From Drechslerella dactyloides (Eukaryota; Ascomycota; Orbiliomycetes; Orbiliales; Orbiliaceae): a stretch of 64,000 nt of DNA. Below, in pieces: positions 22,266-35,313 of this stretch (positions are counted from its first letter, which is position 1; every line of letters begins with the position of its first letter). The DNA lies in contig JAGTWJ010000017.1 in NCBI GenBank assembly GCA_020064725.1, forward strand, positions 3,472,001 to 3,536,000, given 5' to 3'. Position numbers and translations under genes: made by a program. The notes beneath the pieces were generated by a model. It had not been told where the DNA came from. It saw nothing but the letters and a program-made list of their open reading frames with translations, and did not search any database.

Positions 22266-25200
22266 CTACGCGCTACGCCCCGCCGGCAGCCTCACTCCCA
22301 TCATACTCTCCGTACTTCTCATAAACCTACCGATACCAGCTACCGCCCCGCCACCTCTTCCCCGCCGCGACACCTGACTCCCCGCATGACTGCCACCCTT
22401 ACCTCCCTCTCCGACTCGCCCCTGCACGTCCTCCGCGAAGCCAGTGGGGCTCGCCATGAACCCACGGTGCGTCTGCGGCATGTCGGTTGACATGCGGTCG
22501 CCGGGCAGCAGCGGCTCGGACGACTCGCTGCCGTTTATACTAGCGAGGTCCGGAGGCCTCGGGATGAGAGAGTCTAGAGAGTCGAAGGAGCGGCGGATGA
22601 CGATCACGGGTGAGCTCATGAAGGAGTTTCTGTTGCTGTCGGCGCCGGCGACGCCGCCTTCGTAGAATGTTGCACCGAGTGGCGGGGTGTCAGGCGAGAG
22701 AAAGTCCTCGTACGGCCGGCCAGGCGCGTGCATTTGCGGGTGCCGGTCCCGCATGTGTCTGGGTATTGCTGAGGCGGTAGGCATGGGTACGGGGATGTAA
22801 TCCGGGTCATGTAGCGGGGACGGCCGGCCGAGAGACTGCTGGGAGGGGTTACCGGATGGTATCGACGAGTTGAAAGCATGGGGAGTCGATTCGTGGAGTG
22901 GAGAGGTTTCGTCCCCGATGTCGTCGTCGGATTCCTCGAGGATGTCGCGGGCGTCGGCGAACGGTTCGTCGGCATCCTCGTCTTCCACTTCGGCCACCTG
23001 GGGCAGCACGGAGGGCGAGACGTAGTAGTCTCTGCTGTTGCCGCGAGGGACGGTGCCGTGGCGCTCGTGGTTGTACCCGGATGGACCGAGGCCGTTGTGG
23101 TTGGATGGCGTGGCATATGCGTTGTATTCACCATAGTGATTATTAGGGTCCTCTTCTGCCGGGTTATCGACGCCTGGCATCGGGATCAGTCTGTTGGCGG
23201 ATGATTCCACGGAAGACACTGACGTGCTGTCTGCTTCTAGTTCCGGTTCTTCAACTTCGCGGCCCGTCAGCCATCTATGGTGGTTGAGCTTGCGATTGGA
23301 ATATTTGTGCGCCGCGAGAATTGTCAGTTTATCGATAATGAGCACTGTGTTATAGATACTAGTCAGCTTGATGTCATGCATATGGCTTTTGGCGGCTGAG
23401 GATAGGTATAGAAGAAAACTTACACAGCAGTAGCAGCAGCAGCATCATGGGCACGATCCACGGTCCCGTCAGCAGGCTTTTCACCCGGTTCCTATTCGTC
23501 GCAACCAGCGCGATTAAAGCAATGATGACCCCAAATATTGCCCGGTAGGCAATGTGCAGCCACTCGTAACGGTCCTTCGGCCACTTCATCAGGTATGTGA
23601 ACAGCGCGAGTATCAGCAGGAACCCTCCCGCCGCGACGAAAAAGTACACCACGACAAGAACATATATTTGGGAAAAGCCCTCAAACTTGTTGTCCCCGTT
23701 GTACAAGTCTATATTGCCCGACGGCGTCTCAATATTGTACCCGCTGAAGATGGCGTACGCGCACAGATCCCACAGCTTGTCCAGCTGCTGTTGTATAAAG
23801 TTTGGATCGGAGCTATCCCGTAGCGGCGCGAGATTGAAGTTGAACGCTGGGTTGTTGGAGACAACCTGCGCTTGCTCGTCCGGGAAGAAGTCGTCGATGA
23901 CTTCAAGAACGCGATTCGCGATCTGCCCACCGTTATTCTGGCCGCCGTCGATGAAGGCCTGTTGCAGCTTCGCACCGAGGGAGTTGAGGCTGACGATGAT
24001 GCCTTGCCAGATCATCAATTGCTGCTGGCCTTCTACGAAAAGCACGATCCCGAGATGGAAGGGGAAATGCAGGATCGCCCAGATTTGCTGCGGAACGGTG
24101 CTGTAGACGTAGTTGGGCTCGTCGTCAAAATACAACATGTAGATAAAATACTTGTATCGAGTTAGCTTGGGCGGATAAAGTGAAACTTCGGGTTGGAACT
24201 TACTATGCAGAGCACGCCGGATATCGCCTGGCCGGACATGGTGGCTGACCAACCACCCAGACCCTCATTGGTGAGGCTCGTCGCGCGACAGAGACCGATG
24301 ATGCCCTCGCCCATTACGATCAAGGTGAGGAGGCCCATGCGTTGAATCAAGTGTGTGCCTTTGAAGCCTACGACCCTCCATTTGAGGGATATGGCAAGAA
24401 CAAGCACCGCTTCTAGAGCGAGGATGACATACCAGCCGATGTATCCCTTGACATTACTCTGTGGCTGGAACGAAAAGGCAAGCTGTGATAATCAACGTTA
24501 GTAAAGCTCGCTTGAGGTTGACAAAGAGAAACTAGCATACCCCGAGGAAGAGAATCATGGAGATAGCCATGATGACAGACATTAGGAGCAACGGCACCTT
24601 GGTCTTCTTGTACTGCCGCACCGTCCACCAGACGACAAAGTACTGGATCGCGATGGCGAACCTCGATGCGAACAGCAGCAGTGACAAGTTTTTGAACGCC
24701 TGCCAGTTTCTACAGAATTTATTGTTAGCGGTCATCTAGATGGAGGGGTTTGGTTCGGGATACCTACTCTGCGGGATACTTTGGATTGAAGCGGTGATTA
24801 ATTGCAGAGAACCCGACCATGACGCCGATTTGCAGCGCCTTTGCAATACGTTGGATCAAGCTGTCTTTGCCAAAGCGGAGGTCGAATAGTGCCGCCTGCA
24901 ACCATGTGAACCATATGATAGCAAAGTATCCAATGTAGGACTGCAGACCTGTATTACCAAATGCAAGGCGTAAGCGGAAGAAATATTCCCAGAAAAATAG
25001 CAATGAGGGAAATGAGTACTTACTATCGCCATCATTGATTTGATGCGAGTCCGTGAACGTGGTCAAATTGGCTACGAAGAAGAGGTCGTAGAAAAGCTCG
25101 ACCCATGTTGCCTCGGCGTGCCGCGTCCAAATTTTGCCGACATCGTCGACCAATGCAGCCTTTGGAATCTCTTCATCCGGCGGCTTTTCTTCCAGCGGAA

Positions 25201-25445
25201 CAGCAACAGCTGGGATACGCTGCGATTCTCTCTTTTCAAGTACGCCCCTTCAAGCACAGGTAATAGAATACCAAAATTAGTAACAAATTTCTGGGTTCTT
25301 TCTAATAGAGATGAACTATGTATTACGAGATATATGTGGATACGGCTACTTACTCGTGGATCTCGGCCTTTGTATTGTCTCCCCTCGGATCAAACCCTGT
25401 TGGGCTCCGATAGAACATAGGATTGGAAGCGATAAGATCAGGCAT
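22266..25445 (-). CDS. LtrA-family multi-pass membrane protein
   Basis: Seven inferred exons: 25445-25354, 25247-25024, 24948-24768, 24709-24541, 24482-24204, 24150-23424 and 23344-22266, giving 916 aa. The frame joins cleanly at every intron (53-106 nt). The N-terminal half matches the low-temperature-requirement A family: ATWVELFYDLFFVANLTTFT, then GYFAIIWFTWLQ, SLLLFASRFAIAIQYFVVWW, GEGIIGLCRATS and FDDEP, with about ten hydrophobic segments up to residue 560. Fungal members are poorly characterised membrane proteins, so no substrate can be assigned. The last 360 residues are a long, hydrophilic, Ser/Pro/Asp-rich tail, presumably cytosolic and possibly regulatory. The start at 25445 gives MPDLIASNPMFYRSPTGFDP, which is plausible. 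Confidence 0.85.
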
Positions 25446-27197
25446 CGTGGTATATACGGTAATGCTGCGTGGCTTTGTTTCACGTTATGCAGGTACACAA
25501 ACGTAAGAGAAAAGTGATAGGTGGAAGGGAAGGTGTCAACAACGTGGCGAGGCGTGGGAAGCACATGGCATAATAAGTCCGGGGAATAAGGTACAAGCGG
25601 CATATCTGGCGTGAGAGTGGCATGCCGGGATTTGATGTTGATGTTCTGTTCATTTCATGAACTCGCGCTCGAGTTTGAGTGAGTACATCTGTCCTCTCTC
25701 TCGCCTCTCGTCGAGAGTCTTCAGGATTAGGTGTCATTGTTTGGGCGGAGATTGAGTGGATATATTCGACGGACGGAACATCGGGTAGAGCGAAGTGTTT
25801 GAAGCAGCGGTGTTTCCTGGCTTGTCTTCGGGTGCTTGAGCTGCATTGGACGGAGTAGATGAAGCCTGAGATTTCATTTTGGGGACATTGGGAAACGTTG
25901 TTCCAAAGGTAGCAGCAAGAGCAAAATTGACAGTTCCCTCGGATCCCATTTCCGATAATCGTGACATGAACGATTGCAATCGAACGGAACGTTAGAAATT
26001 CTCCCACGATGATGAGAGAATAAATGAGGACAGCTGTCAAGAGCATATAAATATATACTCAAGTTCTCACGCGAGGGGAACGTGCGAAAACCCCCTCGTC
26101 CCACAACGTTTATGCTGTCCCCTTCTGATTCGCAAGCACGCACGTTGAGATATTTTATATCCCTCACGCCAACTCGCACGTCGCAACTCAATTGCGGAGT
26201 CCTGGCGTGCGAAATTAAAAATGCTGGCTAGCGCAGTATGCGCTGCGAGCGGTATTCGATCAGCGCTAGCGCGGGCTGGAAGAGGGAAAGTTGAGGTCCC
26301 ACGACCAGCGGAGAGCACTAAACGGGGTTTTAGGCGTGTGATCAAGTGCATGGAGTAGTTTGTTCGGCACCGGCAGAAGCGGATTAACTCGATTGTGGCT
26401 GTACAGTTGCAGGTGGAGAAGAACTCGATTTTTGTCCGAACTCAAGCTTTTCAAGCTGCAGCGCTGATGATGAAGGTGGAAGAGCTATCGAGAAATTAGT
26501 TAGCCGTCAATGGGTTGACAGTATCCTTGCTGCAATAGCCTAAGGAAACCAAAATACATGGATTGTTAAGAGAGCCTACATTAGGGCAGAACTGTAGAAA
26601 ACAGTGAGAATGATTCGCTTCGGAAGAAACACCCCTCTCTGCAAAGTGATATATAGATGGCGAACGGCAGCAGGGTCTTTGCGTGATCGGATTTCGTGCT
26701 CTGCCCGTGTCACCGACGTCGCCCTCTCGCCCACGCCTTTCCGCTCTCGTCGTCGGGCCAAAGATCCCTGCTGATGGGCGCAACGTGGGCGAACAATGGG
26801 CGAAGGGCGGGGATGCGTTGAGTGTGTGTGGTGTTTTGGCGAGCTCGCTTGTGTGACCGTTCTGGGCTGCTCCTTCGCCCGGCCGCTGTCTGTCCGAATG
26901 TCAACCCTGGAGGGCTCGCCCTGGCACTTGAGACGGCGAGGATGGCGACTGTGGGCGGCGAGGTTAGATGGGTGGCGGGCCTGCAATTGGCTTCGAGATG
27001 TCTTCCCGTCTTCCAGTGCGACTGGATCGCCGGCAGCACTCGCACCAGCTGGAGAATCCGCGCTCCAGTCGGCGGACGTTTGACAAGGTTACGTTGGTTG
27101 TGCAATCGAGCGCCCGGATTGCAAACAGGCTCGCAGTCAACAGAACGCGTCCTCAGAATCCAACTACCCCGGTCGACAGTCGGCAAACGCGAATTCG
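25446..27197. other. Divergent intergenic region (LtrA-like / RS-rich gene)
   Basis: 1.75 kb between two head-to-head start codons. Overlapping frames on both strands between 26,500 and 27,190 lack conservation and look like composition effects of GC-rich leader DNA. No regulatory site can be called with confidence. Confidence 0.5.
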
Positions 27198-29501
27198 ATG
27201 GAGGGGTCCGACGTCGACCATGTGATGCGCGACGCGAATGAGGAAGCTGCGAACGACGAAGCGACGGCGGCAGCTGTAGACGATCCCGAAGCTAAAGAGG
27301 ATGAAGAGGAAGAGGACAGCGACGAAGAACCCTGGGGGAAGAAGAAGCCTATCAAGGTACCACCACCACTGTCGTGTGATGTATGCCCAAATGAAATGCT
27401 GGAGTCAGCCATGACTAACACAATGCCTGCTTTCTAGCCACGGTTAATACAAGATGTGCTCATCCCGTTCCCCAAGTACGTCAGACAAGCTTCCCATCGG
27501 TCGATGCATTTGGAGATGCGCATATACATGCGTCTGCGTGCATGGAGCAACCGATCGGGGCTTTCCGGCTGATGACGACGCAGGCCGGACCAGATGGTCA
27601 AGGCTGAAGACAGAGACCACACGATCCTCGCAAACATGAAGTGGATTCACAATGCCCAAAGGTGCGTCGTCTACAGATGTATCGCGTGCGGATATTGCAA
27701 TTCATTATCGGAAGGGCGGCGCTGATGGCTTCATTGCAGGGCTCAGATGCGGGAACGCCACGTCGCAGAGATCAAGCAGGTCCAACAGGACTTGCAAAAG
27801 TCCATCGACTGGGACATCATCACAAACCTGTACCCACCCACGCAGGAAGGCTTCAAGCAGTTCGTAAACCCAATCGTCCGTCAAAGCTTGAACAGCCCCG
27901 GCCGCTTCCTGAAGCCAACACCCCTCGATGTCCTACCAGCCGCGCATCGGACGGTCCTCGTCCAAAAGGACCAGTTCGAGCGTCTGCGCCGCGAGAAGCA
28001 GCAGGATCCCAGCAGTATGGACGTGGACCCAGAACCAAAATCAGAGCTCAGCGTCGCAGAGTTGGAGTTCTACCTGGAAGACATGATGGCCCACGAGATC
28101 GCAAAGCGGAAAGAGGAGGAGCTGGATCTATACATGCTGCAAGAGGAAGAGAAGCACCCGATCTACAGATCCATACAGAAAAAGATGAACTCGGGACGGC
28201 CGGCGCTGTCAAGATCGGTTACGTCCAAAGATGAGCCGCCGCGCAAGCTTGCAAGAAGAACATCACTGCCACCTCTTAGAACGACTGAGAACCTCGTGAA
28301 CAAGATGCAAGGTGTGACGTTGACCGCGCTTTCCGCCAAAACTCCCGTTTCCACCACCAGCGCCATCGCCGAAGAAGGCCCTCATTCAGCAGGCGCAAGT
28401 AGGTTGCATTTTACCAAATAAAGCTCTATACGGCCTTGCAAAGTGTTCATGTTGACAGCAAGAGCAGCAGGTAGTCGAAGACACTCAATGCAAGAGCGCC
28501 GGTCAAGTGCAGCCAGCATAGCCGAGAGTGCACTATTACGCGTCAACGACCGCCGCTCACCAGGCAGGGACATGGACGTCGAGGCGCCACAACCGCCCGC
28601 AAGTCCACCGAAGGATCTTGAGCAACCCGAAGTGCATCAGACTCACAAGCGCAAAGCCTCGATAGACGCAGTGCAAACCGACGAGACCGCGCCTGTTGCC
28701 AAAGATAGACGACTGTCCCGCGAAATACGACCGGAAAACGTACCCCCATGGCGCCGAAATTCAACAGCCGAGCGCCCTGACACCACTTCCCCACGCTGGT
28801 CGGCTGCGCAGTCGACAAATTACAATCCATGGTCCGCAGAGACCAGCGAGTGGGCACAAGCACGTCGACGTAGCGAAGAGAACCCAATAAGCCCGCGCGA
28901 CAGATCCCGCAGCCCCGGCCGCCGAGCCAGTGACGACACACGCTCACGAAATTACTGGGACCCAGAAGCAAGGTCATGGAACGTCTGGGTGAATCCCAAT
29001 AAACCCAACCTCGCGAGCCCGAGGAGCCGATTTGCAAAGGCACGAAATGCAGGCGCACGTCATTCAACAGCAAGCCGGCCTAACGACGCAGAGTACAACA
29101 GCACGGACTCATCTTTCCCACGACGAAACTCAGATTCTCTTGAAAGTGTCCCATGGGGAGAATCGAACTACAACAACGGGAATCGAGAGCAGCCATCCCA
29201 AGGCACCAATAGGGAATACAGCTGGCCAAGCGGAACGGGAGGCTCTAATTGGCAGAACCGAGGATATGACTCCAACAGGGGATCGTTCAGGTCAACGTCC
29301 TGGCGGCCGCGAAGGCCGGATCAAGCCTTCAGAGGATGGGGAGGTGGGCGAGGTCGTGGTGAAATTGGTGACGGGGGCCCGAATTTCACGCCATCGACAG
29401 ACCCCTCACAACATCATCAGCCTCGCGGGTTTCGAGGTGCTAGACGCGGGAGGCCAGATGGCCGTGAGAGGAGAATGTCTTGGCAGCCTGGTTCTAATTG
29501 A
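27198..29501 (+). CDS. Unrecognised disordered RS/RG-rich protein
   Basis: Five inferred exons, 27198-27356, 27438-27475, 27584-27661, 27740-28398 and 28471-29501, join in frame to give 654 aa. I do not recognise the family. It begins with an acidic stretch (EDEEEEDSDEEPWGKKK). An apparently ordered part follows at about 54-175, with PRLIQDVLIPFPKPDQMV, HTILANMKWIHNAQR and a coiled-coil-like helix ending in DWDIITNLYPPTQEGFKQF. A second charged helix lies near 225-265 (AELEFYLEDMMAHEIAKRKE). The C-terminal 330 residues are Ser/Arg-rich with SPRDRSRSPGRR and end in an RGG/GRG-rich segment, suggesting nucleic-acid binding or an RNA-related role; that is inference from composition only. The very small exons 2 and 3 were chosen because they preserve the frame with good splice signals. 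Confidence 0.7.
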
Positions 29502-29970
29502 TTGATATGATATTACGGGCGCAATGTACGTTATTCAAACGGCGATATATCATAACCGCCAAATTTAAGATATAGACTAGTGTATACATAGTTTTAATAC
29601 ATCAACAGGTCAACCGCAGATAGCGAGGGATTCTTTTCAAGATGGTATCCTAAACTCCTTCTGGTATCTACCAGGTACGCCAATGCACAACGATAGATCC
29701 ACAAGTTTTGTCTAAAGATATTATGCTCAACCACTTCCGCAGATGCCAGCGTTCCCCATCCGTACGAAGCAGACCTACAGGATCCCAAATTAGCGGACTG
29801 CACTTTGCCATACAGGAGCACAAATACTCAAATAGGACTCGGGCATTCAAGAAAATTCCCAGAACAATAAGGATGAATGATCGGGGACAGAGAAACAGAT
29901 GGATTTTCCTACCATAAAGTCCCTTGGTTCGGCCAGTCCTCGACTGACCTCCCTAGAACAGCTACTCGTT

Positions 29971-31014
29971 TTAGGGAATCAACGTTTCCAGGTATTCATG
30001 CGCTCTGCTCAACCACTGTACTCTGGGTCTTCCAACTTTACCCAGAGACTTGCTGGAGTTGATTACTTCTAACTCCGTCCAGTGCCCTTCGGAAAACGGT
30101 CTGGCTATCATGAGCGACCCTTCGAAGCCATCCCAAATATAAGGGTTTTCTACTTGAGGACTTGGCAATGTAACCTTCAGCGGTGTCGGTACGGACTAAG
30201 GTAATTCCAGCTGGAGTTTCTGCCTTTGGGTTGGTTTTGGAGGCTATGGCAACACCGGCCATCTGTTCAAAGGGTGTGTTTCGATAGGCATACGATGTTG
30301 CTTTTAGCATAGCCAATGCTAAGGCATACAGAAGATTGTCGCTGAAGTGCAGAGCGTATTCGGGGCTAGGTCGCCTTTATCTGAAGATAGTAACCGGCCG
30401 GTGCATAGAAACCGCCATGACAAGGCATCTGTTTGTAACAGCTCAAGTTGACGCTGTGATACATCACAGCGTAGTTCGTGATTCAAGCAGCTTTCTGCAG
30501 ATGGCCATTCCACTCTGTGACCCGATAGACGAGCATTAGTTCCCGTCAGAAATCAGTACTGAATGATATGGAAACGTGTGCAAAACAGACCTCCGTTTCC
30601 AGGGCTTCAATTGCCTTCTCATCAAATGCCTCCTGATCATGTCCTGAGGGTAAAGCCGAGAGCCAATCGCGAGAAACCCTACTACAGAGGCGCCCATATA
30701 GATCCTTCTCAGAGAGTCGTGACCCGATGGAGAAAGGAGCCTCAACTTCTGAAGAACTGTTTGTCGTCAGAAAAGCAGCGGCTTGGGCCATATCGCCCAC
30801 CAAGACTTGCTCCGAACATCGGACGAGATCGGTTTAGGGGGGAGCCAAAGCTCGTTGCTCGAATCCGGTCACAAAGCTGGCCTAGTGTATTGTGATAAAC
30901 ACCAGAGGGTTCTGCGAAGAAACTGGTCAACGATGAAGGCACAGAACGTATTGTTCGAGGGATATATCGATAGCGAACTTACCGGTTGCCTAGGTACTGA
31001 GTCGATGCATTCAT
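29971..31014 (-). pseudogene. Frameshifted gene remnant of unrecognised family
   Basis: On the minus strand, coding-like pieces follow each other in different frames. MNASTQYLGNR (31014) is followed by a plausible intron (GTAAGT to GACCAG) and a piece with RATSFGSPLNRSRPMFGASL. A shifted piece carries EVEAPFSIGSRLSEKDLYGRL and DEKAIEALETEVCFAHVS. Next is a piece with ESCLNHELRCDVSQRQLELL, then one with ALHFSDNLLYALALAMLKAT and TPFEQMAGVAIASK, and finally NPYIWDGFEGSLMIARPFSE ending at a stop near 29971. At least three frame changes lack suitable splice sites, so I infer a decayed gene. The family is unknown to me. A real multi-intron gene cannot be excluded. Confidence 0.45.
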
Positions 31015-32747
31015 GACGTTCGTGGAGCATGAAGAAGACTCGGTGTGTCGCCGACTCGGGCTTATAAGCTGTTGGATAAAGGACAGCCCACCACGCAGGT
31101 AAACTGCGGATGGGACCGATAGGTGTCTCCCAAGAACCGGATCTGCGAACTAGAGTTGGTGGGGAGTGTATTTGTCGTATGCGTGAGAGCCTGAAAAGCT
31201 CTCCCAGAGATATCGATGCTGTTCATTTCGGGCGTCTCGGGCTAGGTGATTGAGAAATTTATAGCTTCGTTGGTGTCGAGGCGGCGCGTCGTGTGCTTAT
31301 CTATAAGTTTATAGGTTTATATGCAACGCAGAGAAGCGTTTATATGACGGCCTGCGCAGCCGCCTCACCGCCAGAATATACCTTGTGAGTTTAAACCTGT
31401 CAGTCACCGAATCATACCTCACATGCGCAGGTATCAAAAATCTTAAGAATGAACTAGGCTTGATGGTGAAAACCTGCAATTCTTTTCAGTCGTAATGCAC
31501 AAAGTTGTAAAGTTTGCAAATTTGGTATATACTGCGTCGCTCAGTTGCACTAGCTTATACATAAATTATGACGAGCTCGGAACTAGTCCTGAGCCTTGGA
31601 GAGTTTTCTAGAACATTCCTCTTCTAATCGGCCCGTCTTCATACTCTTCTTTATGTAAGGATGCCTATATAAACCTCTTACACAAAGAGGCTACATCTTA
31701 AGTATCGCAAGAAGCTTCAGCTGTCAAGAGGCCTGTGCTAGATCAAGATCAGTAATGAGGATATCATAATCCAACCTCATGACTCGAGCATAGCCCCAAG
31801 AATTTGCGTAAACACTGCCAGGGACCATAAGTATTTGGTAGTACCTGATGATATCCTGATTTAAAAGTTTCTTCACTGCACTATCGTATTTCGTAGTGAC
31901 TGGTAAGAGCCTCGTCTCGGCAAGACGCAACGTCACGTCGCTGGAGGTCTAAGCACATGACAGTCCGACTTTTACATGACACCCTCCCGGGAAGAACTCA
32001 GACAGCCCATGAGGGATATAAAACGAGTGCCCATGCTCGATCCGGGGTAACGCGACTGTGGAGCACCCGCTGATACCGGTATCGCGGGCGGTCTGGAGAA
32101 AGCATGCGGCGCATGTGAAAGCCGTGGACGTAGCCGAACGGCCACCAAAAACAGCTGCCCAGCGGCGCACAGCGAGCGCCAGTGGCAGGAACCCTCCCGA
32201 TCACAAGGATGTACCTGCAGCGAAGCTTGGGACGAAATTTAAAGGCTCGTCCGCGTTCGGGAGATGGTCGAGGCGGGAATAGCTGCTCGGTCTGGCTGGA
32301 CGGCCGGCGGGCAGCGGGCGGGCGTCAGCTGTTAGGTTATGATTATTCTATAAAAGCGGGCGATTCTCATGCCATCGCCCGCGCGGGCCTCAGCTCATCC
32401 TGAGACCATACCGATTACTTTACCGTTGCGCGATCGTATTGCTAATATTACATACCTCTCCACCGTACTTCTGCTGCCGATAGTTAGGACTGCGACAGAC
32501 ACGCCGGCTGGGACAGGAACGACGCGGGTGAGGTATTTTAATCGGGCCCGTGCCATTGGTTCCCGCACGCAGACAGCGCCGTTCGCGGGTGAAGCCCAGC
32601 ACTCTTGCTACCCGCAGTTGCGTGAAGCTGCAGCTCCGAGCCGACGGCGAGCAGGTCGAGTCGAGGCGGGGCCGTTGATTCGAAATCTGATCAAGGGTCA
32701 GGTCATATTAATAACGGGCGTGGTTGCAACTCGAAAGGAACGTTAAA
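31015..32747. other. Gene-free region upstream of aspartate aminotransferase
   Basis: Contains no supported gene. The part at about 31,300-31,950 is AT-rich with T/A runs; GC content rises from about 32,000 towards the AAT start, where the promoter and leader must lie. Frames here are short and unconserved. Confidence 0.5.
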
Positions 32748-34546
32748 ATGTCGTCGGCCGCAAAACTAAAAGCGACTCCCCCACCGCCGTCCTCTTCTGC
32801 CCGCGAGCGACTCTCCTCCATCACCAACCACCTGTCATCATCCACCAGCAGCTCTCCCGCAATGGCTTCCGCTTTCGAGGCTGTGCCAATGGCACCGACG
32901 GACCCGCTTTTTGGGCTCATGGCCGCGTACAAGGCCGACACGGACGAGAAGAAGGTCGACCTGGGCGTCGGTGCTTACCGCGACGACAACGCCAAGCCGT
33001 GGATTCTGCCCGTCGTCAAGAAGGTATTCAGAACCTCAACGGATAGATCAATGACTTTATCGCATGCTGACGGGATGCACAGGCGGACGAGATCAACCGC
33101 AATGACCCCTCGCTGAACCACGAGTACCTGCCCATCGCCGGTCTGGCCACGCTGACCTCCGCTGCCGCGAAGCTGGTCCTCGGTGGGGACAGCCCCGCTA
33201 TCGCCGAAAAGAGAGTACGCCACCCCGCACCCCAATCAATAACCCCTCCCAAATGTGATGCTGACCGACCCCGCGATAGGTCGTCTCCTACCAGACCATC
33301 TCCGGCACCGGTGCCGTCCATCTCGGCGCCCTCTTCCTCGCAAAGTTCTACCCCCGCCCCGCCAACCAGACCATCTACCTTTCCAACCCCACCTGGGTCA
33401 ACCACCACCAGATCTTCTCGAACGTCGGCCTCCCGATCACGCAATACCCCTACTTCGCCAAGGACATCTGCGGCCTCGACTGGAACGGTCTCACGTCCTC
33501 GCTCGAGTCCGCCCAGCCGGGCTCCGTCATCCTGCTGCATGCCTGCGCGCACAACCCCACGGGCGTCGACCCGACGCAGGACCAATGGAAGGCCATCGCC
33601 GAGATCATGAAGCGCCGCCAGCTCTTCCCGTTCTTCGACACCGCCTACCAGGGCTTCGCGTCCGGCGATCTGGCCAAGGACGCCTGGGCCATCCAGTACT
33701 TCGTCCAGCAAGGCTTCGAGCTGTGCATCGCTCAGTCATTCGCGAAGAACTTTGGTCTCTACGGACAGCGTGCGGGATGCTTCCACTTCGTCGCTGCACC
33801 GGGTGCGCAGGCTGAGGATGTCGCCAAGCGCGTCAGCTCGCAGCTCGCCATCCTCCAGCGTTCGGAGATCAGCAACCCGCCCATCTATGGTGCCAGAATT
33901 GCATCGACGGTCCTGAACGACCCTACTCTGTTTAAGGAGTGGGAGGACGACCTGTGCACCATGAGCGGGCGGATCATCACCATGCGCAAGGCGTTGTTCG
34001 ACAAGTTGGTCGAGCTGAAGACTCCGGGCACCTGGACGCACATCACCAGCCAGATCGGCATGTTTTCTTTGTAAGTGTCCACGTTCCGTTTCTCCGAAGG
34101 CGAAACTTCGGACTTAAGGATCTGGCACTAATGTAGTTGACTCCACAGCACCGGCCTGTCGGAACCTCAGGTCAAGAAGCTCCGTGATGAGGTAAGGCCC
34201 ACAACCCAATTCCCATTCTTACCATAAGGATCTAGGCTAACCCTATCATTTCACTCTTAGTACCACATCTACATGGTAAGACAATCCAACACTTCGTACT
34301 CCCAGTGATGGAGGTCAACCAGCAGCTACTCTGAAAACTCGAATGCTAACTTGCAATGCTTCAACTAAAAGACCAAGAATGGCAGAATATCAATGGTGAG
34401 TGCCCAGTGTTGCGTTGTAGATACGCCTCTGCTTATTGGCTGCTAACGATGCCCCGCTTCCCGTTTAGGCTGGTCTGAACACCCGCAACGTCGAGTACGT
34501 CGCAACGGCAATCGACAAGGTGGTCCGCGAGATCCCCTCGAATTGA
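32748..34546 (+). CDS. AAT2: Aspartate aminotransferase (cytosolic type)
   Basis: PLP enzyme exchanging amino groups between aspartate/2-oxoglutarate and glutamate/oxaloacetate. Seven exons, 32748-33023, 33083-33214, 33280-34070, 34149-34191, 34261-34275 (15 nt, YHIYM), 34372-34395 (24 nt) and 34469-34546, give 452 aa. Visible motifs: VDLGVGAYRDD, ISGTGAVHLGA, YLSNPTWVNH, HACAHNPTGVDPT, FFDTAYQGFASGD, the PLP-lysine region AQSFAKNFGLYGQRAG, and the substrate-binding Arg in TKNGRISMAGLN across the two tiny exons. The second Met at 32862 begins the canonical cytosolic N-terminus (MASAFEAVPMAPTDPLFGL). The first ATG adds 38 Ser/Pro-rich residues. No lesion is seen. Confidence 0.93.
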
Positions 34547-35313
34547 GTAGTCGAGAAGTAATCTGCTTGGAGGGCTCTGCATGGCCGCTGAGACTATAGT
34601 CATGGTCCAGAAGAATGTGCGCACGCGTAGGTCTTTCTGGATGCAATCTTCGCTTTTGGCTGCAATCAACACGGATGTGTATATAGCAAAACGATAGACA
34701 AGACTGTCTAGACATCTTAATCATAAGTGCGGTCATTATACATTCGCGTTACATTGATTTTTAGAGAGAGACTTGGAGTATAAATTTCAAGATATAAGGT
34801 TCGCATAGGAATTGAACTGCAGTAAAATGTCTTGATTGAGAATTGAGCTTATAGATATCGATAATTATATAAGCTTAAAGGCTGGTTATGTCTAAATTCC
34901 GATATTCTCACGCTTCGAGAGGATAATTCATTGAGACTGCTGCAGCGCTCCTGGACATTTTATATCGCTCTAGAGAGTGTATCGTCCCACCGGCGCGATC
35001 TTTTACCCGTCCATTGTGCCGTTTTTTGGAGCAGAAATGTATATATATTTTGTCATACAGAAGTTTAACCTGGCTTACGAATATACATCCTTATAACTAC
35101 TCTTTTGGATACTCTCTCGAATTCTTCATGTAGTACGTTACATTGTGAAACTAATCATATGATCATGTTTAGGCGCCACGAAGTATGCCTCTCATCCGCG
35201 CACACCAGATCGGGAACTGGTCCGGCCCTGTGAGTTTGGCGATTCCCCTGACGTCCGCTGATGTTATATTGAAACTAATTAACTAGGTTTGGAGTGCAAA
35301 ATCACGACCAGGA

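Noticed and set aside
26496..27186. Minus-strand frames of up to 158 codons upstream of the RS-rich gene
   Set aside because: No conserved motifs and overlapping frames on both strands; looks like GC-rich promoter or leader DNA.
33028..33711. 227-codon minus-strand frame inside AAT
   Set aside because: Antisense shadow of a GC-rich gene whose plus-strand product is unambiguous.
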